NCBI GenBank assembly: GCA_002690925.1
Contig: NZGD01000253.1
Span: 1-64,000, forward strand
Direction: 5' to 3'
From: Rhodopirellula sp.
GTDB lineage: Bacteria > Planctomycetota > Planctomycetia > Pirellulales > Pirellulaceae
DNA length: 64,000 nucleotides
This document shows positions 21,129 through 29,516 of this stretch, piece by piece. The stretch's first letter is position 1; each line of letters starts with the position of its first letter. Made by a program: the position numbers and the translations under genes. The notes beneath the pieces were generated by a model. The model was given only the letters and a program-made list of their open reading frames with translations, had not been told where the DNA came from and did no database searches.

Positions 21129-21569
21129 CTACAGCGAGTTGTCGCCAGCGGACTCTTCCCACAGGATTCTGCTTCCATCGGTATCAAATTTACGTGCATT
21201 GAAACTGTCGGTTTGCATAGGAACGCCCGTGCCTCCCATGATTTGGCCATTTTGCGGAATGACCTGACCAGATTGGTAGGGATCAGCGACCCCGTAAGTT
21301 CCACAGCCACAATTATTTGGTGCCGTTGCTCCGCAACCGCCACAAGGCTGGGCCGCATAAACCTGACCGTTGCATCCAGCGGCAGGTTGCTGGCAGGTTC
21401 CTGGGTTAGGAGCCTGCATTGTATTTCCAAACTGGGGTCCGACTGTGCCACCACTGCAGAGTCCGCATCGGGCGCCACGACCGAACAGAAAGTTCTTAAC
21501 TCCGGTGCATCCGGAACTAAAGGTCACGAGCGTCATAACCGCGATGACCGAGCAAATGCGAGTGTTCAT
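21129..21569 (-). CDS. Cysteine- and glycine-rich putative lipoprotein
   Basis: 146 residues from ATG at 21567-21569, chosen for the good AGGAAG ribosome binding site and the signal peptide MNTRICSVIAVMTLVTFSSGC, where the cysteine fits a lipobox-like site. The mature part is low in complexity: many Cys, Gly, Gln and Asn (CGLCSGGTVG, CGGCGATAPNNCGCG). I count about ten cysteines after the signal, suggesting disulfide bonding or metal binding on the surface. No family recognised; proteins of this composition are common in planctomycetes, which have a protein-rich wall. Confidence 0.7.
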   Translation of the reverse strand: MNTRICSVIAVMTLVTFSSGCTGVKNFLFGRGARCGLCSGGTVGPQFGNTMQAPNPGTCQQPAAGCNGQVYAAQPCGGCGATAPNNCGCGTYGVADPYQSGQVIPQNGQIMGGTGVPMQTDSFNARKFDTDGSRILWEESAGDNSL

Positions 21570-21736
21570 GTTATCTTCCTTCATATGCATAGCGAGCGTA
21601 TTCGGCAGTCTCAAAGGTAAGACCACTGAAAATTAGGCCACAGACAATGATGTGCAAACGCAACATTGTTTTTTTTCTGCAACAATGTGGTGACTGAAGT
21701 GAACTTCCAACAAGATCCGCCGACCTGTTGTTCCCC

Positions 21737-22900
21737 ATGAAGCCTTCCCAACACACTCGAAAACAGCCCGCCGCCGCATTTGCCGCGGCCCTGGTTTCTC
21801 TTTGCGTATCTCGCCAAACCACCGCTGAAGAACTGTTTCCATGGTCGGGACCACAAAATCCAGCACCCAAGCAAATCAGCTCACTGCTGCCCAACGCGGA
21901 ACCCTTAATTCACCAAGTTTCACTGCCAGAGCTGACAGAAGGCACCACCGACGCCGCGATCAAAACTGCCCGGGAACAAATCAGTCTGACGAATATCCCG
22001 AATGTAGCGGACAGATTTTGGATGATCAGCACCCGCTCGCTGACCAGCTCCATCCGTAACGTTGATCTGGACTCACCACAATTGCGCGTTCACCGCTTGG
22101 ACAACCAAGGCAAAGCATCACCGGCAACTCTTGACGAGTATTTGGGATCACTGACACCGGAACGTCAGGTTGTCGTTTACGTGCACGGAAATCGCATGGC
22201 CTCAAACAAGGTTGTGAATCGTAGTTTCTCTGTCTACCGAAACATCGTTCGCTGCAATGAGAAACGCCCCATGGACTGGGTGATTTTCAGTTGGCCCAGC
22301 ACTAAGCAGGGAGTGCTAATGCATGACGCCAGACGCAAAGCATCTCGCACCGACGCGCAAGGGCTCTACCTCGCTTGGTTGCTTCGACAACAGGTAGAGC
22401 AAGCCGAATCAACCAAGATGATCGGCTTCAGCTTTGGCAGTCGAGTCATCACGGGGGCACTGCATTCTCTTGCCGGAGGTAAACTGGGAGGACGTCTTCT
22501 TCCGGGGTCGCCCACAACCGGTGCTACTGTCGATGTCGGCTTGGTCGCTCCAGCGATCGACAGCAATTGGTTATCGGAAAAGGGCTATCATGCAATGGCA
22601 ACCAAAAACCTTGATCGATTGGCACTGCTGTACAATCGACGCGATGCGGTGCTGAAACGATACTGGCTACTCAATAAGGTTCGCGGACGAGTGGCACTGG
22701 GTTACACCGGACCACGCTCGTTCGCTCCTCGTGCTGACGGTTCCGAACTTCCCGTTGTTGCTCGCGACTACTCATCTTACATAGGCCTACGCCACGACGA
22801 ATTGGACTACTACACCAAGTCCCGACACGCTGCCAACATCATGGCTGACTTGATCAATGACACCAACGACACCGAAATCAACGACACCGAAATCCGGTGA
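21737..22900 (+). CDS. Alpha/beta hydrolase, DUF900-like, exported
   Basis: 387 residues from ATG at 21737 (another ATG is 9 bases earlier at 21728). Signal peptide with AAAFAAALVSLCVSR core. The alpha/beta hydrolase core shows the oxyanion strand VVVYVHGNRM and the nucleophile elbow IGFSFGSRVI, with SWPSTKQG between, as in the DUF900 esterase-like family. The C-terminus ends in NDTNDTEINDTEIR, produced by a 15-bp tandem duplication that overlaps the next gene. Substrate unknown. Confidence 0.82.
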   Translation: MKPSQHTRKQPAAAFAAALVSLCVSRQTTAEELFPWSGPQNPAPKQISSLLPNAEPLIHQVSLPELTEGTTDAAIKTAREQISLTNIPNVADRFWMISTRSLTSSIRNVDLDSPQLRVHRLDNQGKASPATLDEYLGSLTPERQVVVYVHGNRMASNKVVNRSFSVYRNIVRCNEKRPMDWVIFSWPSTKQGVLMHDARRKASRTDAQGLYLAWLLRQQVEQAESTKMIGFSFGSRVITGALHSLAGGKLGGRLLPGSPTTGATVDVGLVAPAIDSNWLSEKGYHAMATKNLDRLALLYNRRDAVLKRYWLLNKVRGRVALGYTGPRSFAPRADGSELPVVARDYSSYIGLRHDELDYYTKSRHAANIMADLINDTNDTEINDTEIR

Positions 22901-23801
22901 ATCCACTGATTTGATCACCATTGGTTTTCTGGGGGGCGAGTGGGTGCCCCAGAATCAAATGGTAATCAGTGTTGACGATGGAGGCTTTCGGCAGGGCGTT
23001 ACCGCCGTCGAACGCTTGCGAACCTATGGTCAAGCAATCTTTGAACTTGAGCCTCATTTAGATCGCTGGCAACACAGCACCTCACAAATGGGCATTGATG
23101 GCCTCCCCCGCTTGGCTGATATCGACGCCTTGCTGTGGGAATTGCTGTCACGAAATCAGCAGACTCTCGATTTAGAAGGCGAACTGGGGATCACACTATT
23201 TGCCACCCCAGGGACGGCGCAAGCTGAACCGGCAACGTTTGGAATGCACATCAATCGCCTCGATTTGAATCACATTCAACGGAGACAAGAACTTGGTCAG
23301 GCGTTGGTAGTCACTGACATCCAACAGCCCTCCCCTCAATGCTGGCCGAGAACAATCAAAGCCCGATCGCGACTGCACTACCATTTGGCAGATCAAGTAG
23401 CACGACAGATAGCCCCAAGTGCCTCAGGCGTGCTCATTGATAACGACGGCACCATCACCGAAACAAGCATCTCAAATATCGCAATCGTCAAAGCTGAAAA
23501 AATCTTGTCTCCTCCAAGAGACCGAGTCCTGCGGGGTATCACTCAAGCCTTCGTTGAACAAATCGCACGAGAGATTCAGATTGACTGGGCTACTTCTCAG
23601 ATCACCACAACAGACATGCTTGAAGCTGATGAAGTCTTGCTGATGGGGACAGATGGCGGCTTATGGTTCGCCAACAGCGTAAACGAAAACGCGATTGGCA
23701 AAGGAGATGCCAGACCTACCTACCAAGCGTTACAGCAGCAGTTCCAGTCAAAGCTGGACGCCATGCACAATTCTAACAACTCTGATTCACAGACTTGTTG
23801 A
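22857..23801 (+). CDS. Class-IV PLP aminotransferase (BCAT / aminodeoxychorismate lyase-like)
   Basis: 314 residues from the ATG at 22857, which overlaps the hydrolase gene by 44 bases; a TTG at 22911 just after that gene's stop is an alternative and would begin at the first conserved residues. Fold-type IV features: FRQGVTAVERLRTYG near the start, the PLP-lysine in PRTIKARSRLHYH, and GTITETSISNIAIV, followed by LRGITQAFVEQ. The group includes branched-chain and D-amino-acid aminotransferases and aminodeoxychorismate lyase (PabC, folate route). I cannot choose between them. Confidence 0.85.
   Translation: MTPTTPKSTTPKSGESTDLITIGFLGGEWVPQNQMVISVDDGGFRQGVTAVERLRTYGQAIFELEPHLDRWQHSTSQMGIDGLPRLADIDALLWELLSRNQQTLDLEGELGITLFATPGTAQAEPATFGMHINRLDLNHIQRRQELGQALVVTDIQQPSPQCWPRTIKARSRLHYHLADQVARQIAPSASGVLIDNDGTITETSISNIAIVKAEKILSPPRDRVLRGITQAFVEQIAREIQIDWATSQITTTDMLEADEVLLMGTDGGLWFANSVNENAIGKGDARPTYQALQQQFQSKLDAMHNSNNSDSQTC
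22865..22894 (+). repeat. Tandem 15-bp duplication in a gene overlap
   Basis: Two identical 15-bp copies (22865-22879 and 22880-22894), reading NDTEI twice in the hydrolase frame and contributing TPKST/TPKSG to the overlapping aminotransferase frame. Confidence 0.9.
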
Positions 23802-24012
23802 ATCCAGCCCTTCGTACGGCTCACGCTGGCTGATGGCCAGACTTGTGCGTAGGAAACACCTGATCCAATCGGCACCGCCGTTCACATCCATCTTAACTAT
23901 TCCAAAGCGCCCATTTCGAGCGGGAAATATAGGACGGGGACCCTTGCGAGTCAGCAAATCGTTACACTGTGGGCGTTGCAATTCCGGATTTCTTGGATGG
24001 AGTACCCAAACG

Positions 24013-25029
24013 GTGTATCGATTTCTGCAGGCGAACGTTTTTGTTTTAGGTTTAATCCTGGTTGCGTTTGTGATTGGATGCGGCCCCTCGGCTGAACCCA
24101 TCGCGACCAACAGCGGTGGTGGTGCACAGGAAACAAAATCGCTGCGGATCGCAGTCATCCCGAAAGGCACCAGTCACGAATTCTGGAAGTCCGTTCATTT
24201 TGGCGCACAAAAGGCTGCGGATGAATTGGGAAACATCGAGATCATTTGGCGTGGTCCTGTTGTTGAAAGTGATACAGGCAGCCAAATTGAAGTGGTCAAA
24301 AACATGATCACCATGCAAGTCGATGGCATTGTCCTTGCCCCCAACCAGAAGGGTGGCTTGGTGGATGCAGTCGACGAATCAATTGGTGAAGGAATCCCTG
24401 TGGTGATCTTTGACAGTGGACTCGATGAAGGCCCCGAGATCGTCAGCTATGTGGCCACCGACAATTACAAAGGTGGTCAGATGGCTGCCAAGCAGATGGC
24501 TACCGCGATTGGTGACAAAGGGAATGTGATCCTGCTGCGTTACATTGCCGGCAGTGAAAGCACAGAACAACGTGAGCAGGGTTTTCTTGACGGCCTCGAG
24601 GATTATCCGAACATCAAGGTCGTTTCTTCAGACCAACGAGGTGGCGACAACACGACTTCCTCAAAAGAAAAAGTCGATCAGCTCTTGCAAACCTACGGCG
24701 ATGACCTTGCCGGAATCTTCGCGGTCTGTGAGCCCAATGCCAATGGTACGCTCGAGTCACTGAGGAACGCGGGCTTGAACAAGAAGGTCAAACTGATTGC
24801 GTTTGACCCAAGCGACGCTCTGACAGAAGCACTTACTGATGGTTCCTGTAGCGGGATCATTATCCAAGACCCGGTCCAGATGGGCTATCAGGCGGTCAAG
24901 ACGATTGTCGGTTCGATCAATGGTGAAAAAGCAGAGCCGTTCATTTCAACCGGTGAGTACGTTGCTACACCAGAAAACATGAACGATGAGGAATCATTGC
25001 GTCTGCTCAAACCTTCGATTCTGGAATAG
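24013..25029 (+). CDS. Sugar ABC transporter substrate-binding lipoprotein (RbsB-like)
   Basis: 338 residues from a GTG at 24013; the frame is open much further upstream but no ATG there gives sensible protein. The N-terminus is a lipoprotein signal (FVLGLILVAFVIGC, cysteine at about 23). The mature part is a periplasmic-binding-protein type 1 fold: LRIAVIPKGTSHEFWKSV, VDGIVLAPNQKG, PVVIFDSGLD, IAGSESTEQREQGF and GIIIQDPVQMGYQAV are all typical of ribose/galactose-type binding proteins. It heads the ABC importer operon with 25042 and 26674. The sugar is not known. Confidence 0.9.
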   Translation: MYRFLQANVFVLGLILVAFVIGCGPSAEPIATNSGGGAQETKSLRIAVIPKGTSHEFWKSVHFGAQKAADELGNIEIIWRGPVVESDTGSQIEVVKNMITMQVDGIVLAPNQKGGLVDAVDESIGEGIPVVIFDSGLDEGPEIVSYVATDNYKGGQMAAKQMATAIGDKGNVILLRYIAGSESTEQREQGFLDGLEDYPNIKVVSSDQRGGDNTTSSKEKVDQLLQTYGDDLAGIFAVCEPNANGTLESLRNAGLNKKVKLIAFDPSDALTEALTDGSCSGIIIQDPVQMGYQAVKTIVGSINGEKAEPFISTGEYVATPENMNDEESLRLLKPSILE

Positions 25030-25041
25030 GCGTGTTCGAAC

Positions 25042-26622
25042 ATGACGTCGAACAATGGGAATGACGGCATCAGTGCCGCGCCAGCTGAAAACGGTAGCAA
25101 CACGAACCCATACCGGCCTCCAGTGGAGGCCGCATTATTGTCGGGCTGCTTGCTGACGATGAACTCAATCTGCAAGAGCTTCGGCCCCACCCGCGCTTTG
25201 AACTCCGTGTCACTTTCTGTTCAAAGCGGAGAGGTTCTCGCTTTGATTGGCGAGAACGGTGCTGGCAAGAGCACATTACTCAAAGTGCTTAGCGGTGCTC
25301 ATCGCGCCGACGCTGGCACGATGTCGATCAACAATAAACCTTATCGCCCCCGAGGCCCTCAGGACGCGAGAGCTGCCGGAGTGGCAATGATTTATCAGGA
25401 ATTGAATCTGGCACCCGACCTCAGCGTTGAAGACAATCTGCTGCTTGGGCACTCCAATGTTGGTGCAGGCTTTCTTTTTCGATCCAAACAACGCGAGCGA
25501 GTTCAGGAAGCGCTGAACATGGTCGGACTGAACTCCCTCAGCCCTACCGCTATCGTAGGAGAGCAATCGGTCGCAACCCAACAATTGCTCGAAATCTCGC
25601 GGGCTTTGATCAGCAAAGCGAATATCATTCTGTTCGATGAACCAACCAGTTCACTGCCCCAGAAAGATGTACAACGCCTGTTCGAAATCATTGACCGACT
25701 GAAACGCCAAGGCATGGGGCTGGTTTACATCAGCCACTTTCTTGAAGAAGTTCGTGCGGTGGCAGATGCCTACAGTGTCCTACGCGATGGCGAGAACGTA
25801 GGCGAAGGACGTATTCACCATGTCAACGACGACCGAATTGTGTCGCTGATGGTTGGTAGAGATGTCAATGACTTGTTCCCCAGCGTTCCCCATGAACCGG
25901 GCGATCCGTGGGTAAGCATTGACCGACTTCGGGGTGATTCAGTTACCAACGAAATCACCTTTGACCTGCGTCGCGGCGAAATCTTTGGCATTTCAGGTTT
26001 AGTGGGTGCGGGACGCACAGAACTATTGCGAACTATTTTTGGACTCGACCATATCACTGCAGGAGACATCCTGGTCGATAATTCAAGAGTCCAGCATTCA
26101 GTAAGATCAAAAATGCGGGCAGGCTTTGGAATGTTATCTGAAGACCGCAAACAGGAAGGCCTGACGCAGGATTTATCTCTGATCGAAAATACAACCCTGG
26201 GCGACATGGGCAAGTACACCCGTTGGGGGTTCATCAATCTGCGAGCGAGAAATAAGGCAGCTCAGGAGTTACTGCAACAAGTCGAAGTGAAATCGCACTC
26301 CGGCCATCAGCGAGTGTCTGAACTTTCCGGCGGTAACCAGCAAAAAGTTGCGATTGCCCGAATCCTGCATCAAGAGTCAGAAATCCTGCTCATGGACGAG
26401 CCCACCAAGGGAATCGATGTCGGCACCAAAGCTGAAATTTATCGCCTGATGGGAACCTTGGCAGCGGAGGGCAAAACCGTGGTATTCGTGAGTTCCTATC
26501 TACCTGAACTCCTCGCAGTCTGTGACCGCGTCGGCGTGATGTCGCGTGGTGAAATGCGTGCCATCCGCGACGCTGACGAGTGGACTGAAGACGAAGTCAT
26601 GGCCACCGCCATGGCACTTTAA
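25042..26622 (+). CDS. Sugar ABC transporter ATPase with two nucleotide-binding domains (RbsA-like)
   Basis: 526 residues. Domain 1 has Walker A GENGAGKST, Q-loop YQELNLAPDL and Walker B IILFDEPTSSL, but a degenerate signature (VATQQLLEISRAL). Domain 2 has the degenerate Walker A GLVGAGRTELLRTIFG, signature LSGGNQQKVAIARIL and LLMDEPTKGIDVGTK. This asymmetry is normal for the CUT2 (RbsA/MglA) class of monosaccharide importers. It starts 12 bases after the binding protein gene and is followed 51 bases later by the permease. A 35-residue polar N-terminal extension is unusual. Confidence 0.95.
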   Translation: MTSNNGNDGISAAPAENGSNTNPYRPPVEAALLSGCLLTMNSICKSFGPTRALNSVSLSVQSGEVLALIGENGAGKSTLLKVLSGAHRADAGTMSINNKPYRPRGPQDARAAGVAMIYQELNLAPDLSVEDNLLLGHSNVGAGFLFRSKQRERVQEALNMVGLNSLSPTAIVGEQSVATQQLLEISRALISKANIILFDEPTSSLPQKDVQRLFEIIDRLKRQGMGLVYISHFLEEVRAVADAYSVLRDGENVGEGRIHHVNDDRIVSLMVGRDVNDLFPSVPHEPGDPWVSIDRLRGDSVTNEITFDLRRGEIFGISGLVGAGRTELLRTIFGLDHITAGDILVDNSRVQHSVRSKMRAGFGMLSEDRKQEGLTQDLSLIENTTLGDMGKYTRWGFINLRARNKAAQELLQQVEVKSHSGHQRVSELSGGNQQKVAIARILHQESEILLMDEPTKGIDVGTKAEIYRLMGTLAAEGKTVVFVSSYLPELLAVCDRVGVMSRGEMRAIRDADEWTEDEVMATAMAL

Positions 26623-26673
26623 GAATCTCCCCTGATAAATCTAAATCCCCAAGTTTAAAACATACAATTTCTC

Positions 26674-27687
26674 ATGGTGAAAAAGTTACTCTGGCAACTC
26701 GGACCACTGGTCGCGTTGTTTGTCATCATGCTCTTGTTCACGATCGCGGACAGCATTTGGGGTGCAGGCAACTTCATGTCGGGGTACAACCTTCGCGTGA
26801 CCAGCGGCAGTGCGGCCTTGATCGCGGTGCCCGCGTTCGGCATGACATTGATCATCATCTCAGGTGGCATTGATCTCTCCGCCGGGACAGCCCTGACACT
26901 TTCTGGTACGGCGTTGGCACTGAGCTTAAAAGCAGGTGATCCAATCATCAATGCGTTAATGCTCATGTTGCTCACTGGCTGTCTATGTGGATTTGCCAAT
27001 GGGGTCATGATTAGCGCTACCAAAGTAGTGCCTTTCATCGTAACCCTCGGCACCATGACCATCTTTCTGGGAATCGGTCAAATCATATCCGGCGAATCTA
27101 CGGTGTACGCACCCAAGGAAAACATCCCCGACTGGCTAAGCCTCTGTTACACAGGCAGCGACAGCGAACGATATCTGATTCCCAAGATACCCACGAGCGT
27201 TTTAGTCGCAACCATCTTGGGCGTTGGTGTTGCTACCATGATGCATTACACCGTTTTCGGCCGGAACGTCTTCGCGATCGGGTCCAGTGAATCAACTGCC
27301 CGTCTTTGCGGCATCAATGTGGCAGGAACAGTGATCGCTGTTTACACCATCGCGGGCTTCTTTGTGGCAATCGGTGGACTACTTTACTTTGCAGATGTAA
27401 AGAACGGAAACCCCAGCGATGGAACCGGAAAGGAATTGGAAATCATCGCCGCGGTGGTCCTTGGGGGTGGAAGCCTCAGCGGTGGCCGTGGATCAATTTT
27501 TGGCACCATGGTCGGCGCACTGATCATCACTGTAATTCGCAGCGGTTGTAGCCAACTGTCCATCCCGAATACCTACACCCATATTATCATCGGCTGCATC
27601 ATTATTGTCGCCGTGATCGTCGACCAATTGAGGCACGGGTCACCCGAATGGTTCTTTCGGATGTTTCGAAATCAAACCAGAGCGTGA
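26674..27687 (+). CDS. Sugar ABC transporter permease (RbsC-like)
   Basis: 337-residue inner-membrane protein with about eight to ten membrane segments. Conserved text of the CUT2 permease family is present: LIIISGGIDLSAGT near residue 65-80, VPFIVTLGTMTIFLG, and IAAVVLGGGSLSGGRGSIFGT, which contains the EAA-like loop contacting the ATPase. As in the family, one permease gene would serve as a homodimer. Third gene of the operon 24013-27687; no dedicated sugar kinase or regulator follows, so substrate stays open. Confidence 0.95.
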   Translation: MVKKLLWQLGPLVALFVIMLLFTIADSIWGAGNFMSGYNLRVTSGSAALIAVPAFGMTLIIISGGIDLSAGTALTLSGTALALSLKAGDPIINALMLMLLTGCLCGFANGVMISATKVVPFIVTLGTMTIFLGIGQIISGESTVYAPKENIPDWLSLCYTGSDSERYLIPKIPTSVLVATILGVGVATMMHYTVFGRNVFAIGSSESTARLCGINVAGTVIAVYTIAGFFVAIGGLLYFADVKNGNPSDGTGKELEIIAAVVLGGGSLSGGRGSIFGTMVGALIITVIRSGCSQLSIPNTYTHIIIGCIIIVAVIVDQLRHGSPEWFFRMFRNQTRA

Positions 27688-28130
27688 TACATTCCGTTAC
27701 CGCACCTATTTGCACTGCCGCTGCCACCAGCATTATGACGTGCGACTTGGCCAGCGATGCCTACAATTTACAGCGTTGATACAAACCATCATTTCCAGCC
27801 GATGCCCGTAACCAACAATCGTAAAAAACAACCGCGGATACGCTCCACGCAGAGACACTGATACCATCGACCCAAACAAAGCCAACTCAGTTCGCGCCCC
27901 CTCAACACAGTGAACCAGCCTATCCAGCAGGTCCATTGAACTGCCTTGCTCGCAGAAATGGCCGGTTACTCTTCTTTCGCATTGAAAGGTAGAACACAAG
28001 GGCACATGGAAACAAGCATGCATCAAGCCGTGCAAATTTCATTTAACGCAACCACTAAAAACCTTTGTGACATCAGAAACAGAGCATCTCGGGACAGCAA
28101 CCACGTTGAGCTCAGAAAGAGACAAGAAGC
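27688..28130. other. Intergenic region, no gene seen
   Basis: About 440 bases between the sugar permease and the helical membrane-anchored protein. No terminator with T-tract and no RNA gene recognised. It should hold the promoter of the lipid-transporter operon. Confidence 0.4.
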
Positions 28131-29516
28131 ATGACAACAACGACTCTACGAATCATCGGATTCACCACGTGGGTCGTTCTAATCAGCCTGCTGGTCGCAG
28201 GATTACGAAACAAGCAGCAACAAGTTGCAAGTGGATCCGACGAGTCACTAAAAAACTACCTGCTTGGGAAACGGAACGAAGTCTCCGTGAGCGTTCCCAA
28301 GGGCTCGTTACGCCTGCATGATCCGGTTTTTCTTCAGCAGAGAAATGGCTCGTGGTTACAAGTTGGCTTTGTACAGTCGCTTGCCCTCACCTCTGCCAAA
28401 TCCGGCAACACCTATTCATCCGCCATTTTGAACTGGCATTCTTCTCAGATTGAGGCAACCGACTGTCGTTTCATGCTGTACCGTAACCGCGGCCGACTGG
28501 AGGATGTGATCGCGACCATGCTTCCACCCGCAACACGGGCAAAGATCCAAGAACGATTAGCGACCACGATGAAGCAGCATGGCGAGGAATTGTCCAATGC
28601 TTTTGTGCCATTAGTACAAGACAGCTTGAAACGGTCGCTGCCCATCATTGAAACGGAACTTCGGCTTTCGGTTCAAAGACATCGCAGCGAAATTGAAGCG
28701 TTGGGTGACCGCTGGAACGACGAGGTGGTTAGCCAACGACTTGTTCCCCTCGCCCGCCGAGAGATTGTTCCCATTGTCAGAAAACATGGGGAACCTACCG
28801 CTGAGGAGATTGGCCGTGAACTATGGGACCGCGCATCGATCTGGTCGTTTGGCTGGCGAGCGGCTTATGACGGACTTCCTCTCGTTCCACGCAAGGATCT
28901 TGTGCGAGAAGAATGGACACGGTTCGTCGAGGATGAAGCGGTCCCGGTTTTTGAGGAGCGGATGGATGACATCGTAACAAGCATCCAAAGAATCGTCGCT
29001 GATGTAGCTGCCAACCCGAAAGTTCGAAAAGAATTAACCGATGTTGCGATCGTGATAGCCAACGACCCAGAAGCACAGATACTGGTTCGACAGATATTAA
29101 AAGAGTCCTTGGTCGACAATCAGCGACTCAAGGATTCATGGAAAGAGGTTTGGAATAGCGACCAAGCACGCAAAGCATTTGATTTAGCTGGTGATAAACT
29201 GGAACCTGTGATACGAAAGATTGGTGATGACCTGATTGGGTCTCGTGAACTTGGAATCAACCCAAACTTTGCCAGAGTCCTGCGAAGTCAGATTCTAGGC
29301 AAGGACCGGCAGTGGATCGTCGCCATCCCGAATCACGGCGAGGATCCCACACAACTGCCTCAACTGGAAATTTCGCAGGAAGCAATGCCTTACCCGATCG
29401 TCTACCTTGCCAACCCTGAAAACGTCCAGCTTGCAATCACTGACGCAAAGGCAACCATTACTGGCGAAGCGAATCGCATCAAGGATGCTGATTCAGTCGA
29501 GGCAAATGCGAAATGA
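28131..29516 (+). CDS. Membrane-anchored, mostly helical protein; possible MCE/MlaD-like partner
   Basis: 461 residues. One N-terminal membrane helix (residues 6-25, IIGFTTWVVLISLLVAGL) anchors a periplasmic body. Residues about 45-105 are beta-rich, with LRLHDPVFLQQRNGSWLQVG and GFVQSLAL resembling the start of an MCE domain (D-P-V-x-L, then V-G-x-V). The following 300 residues are predicted long alpha helices rich in charged residues. It overlaps the fused lipid-type ABC transporter by 4 bases (ATGA), so it is very likely the substrate-binding or channel component. MCE assignment is inference; sequence similarity is weak. Confidence 0.7.
   Translation: MTTTTLRIIGFTTWVVLISLLVAGLRNKQQQVASGSDESLKNYLLGKRNEVSVSVPKGSLRLHDPVFLQQRNGSWLQVGFVQSLALTSAKSGNTYSSAILNWHSSQIEATDCRFMLYRNRGRLEDVIATMLPPATRAKIQERLATTMKQHGEELSNAFVPLVQDSLKRSLPIIETELRLSVQRHRSEIEALGDRWNDEVVSQRLVPLARREIVPIVRKHGEPTAEEIGRELWDRASIWSFGWRAAYDGLPLVPRKDLVREEWTRFVEDEAVPVFEERMDDIVTSIQRIVADVAANPKVRKELTDVAIVIANDPEAQILVRQILKESLVDNQRLKDSWKEVWNSDQARKAFDLAGDKLEPVIRKIGDDLIGSRELGINPNFARVLRSQILGKDRQWIVAIPNHGEDPTQLPQLEISQEAMPYPIVYLANPENVQLAITDAKATITGEANRIKDADSVEANAK

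Noticed and set aside
23695-24012. Long N-terminal extension of the sugar-binding lipoprotein
   Set aside because: The extension overlaps the aminotransferase gene, is Ser/Arg-rich without sense, and would bury the lipoprotein signal.
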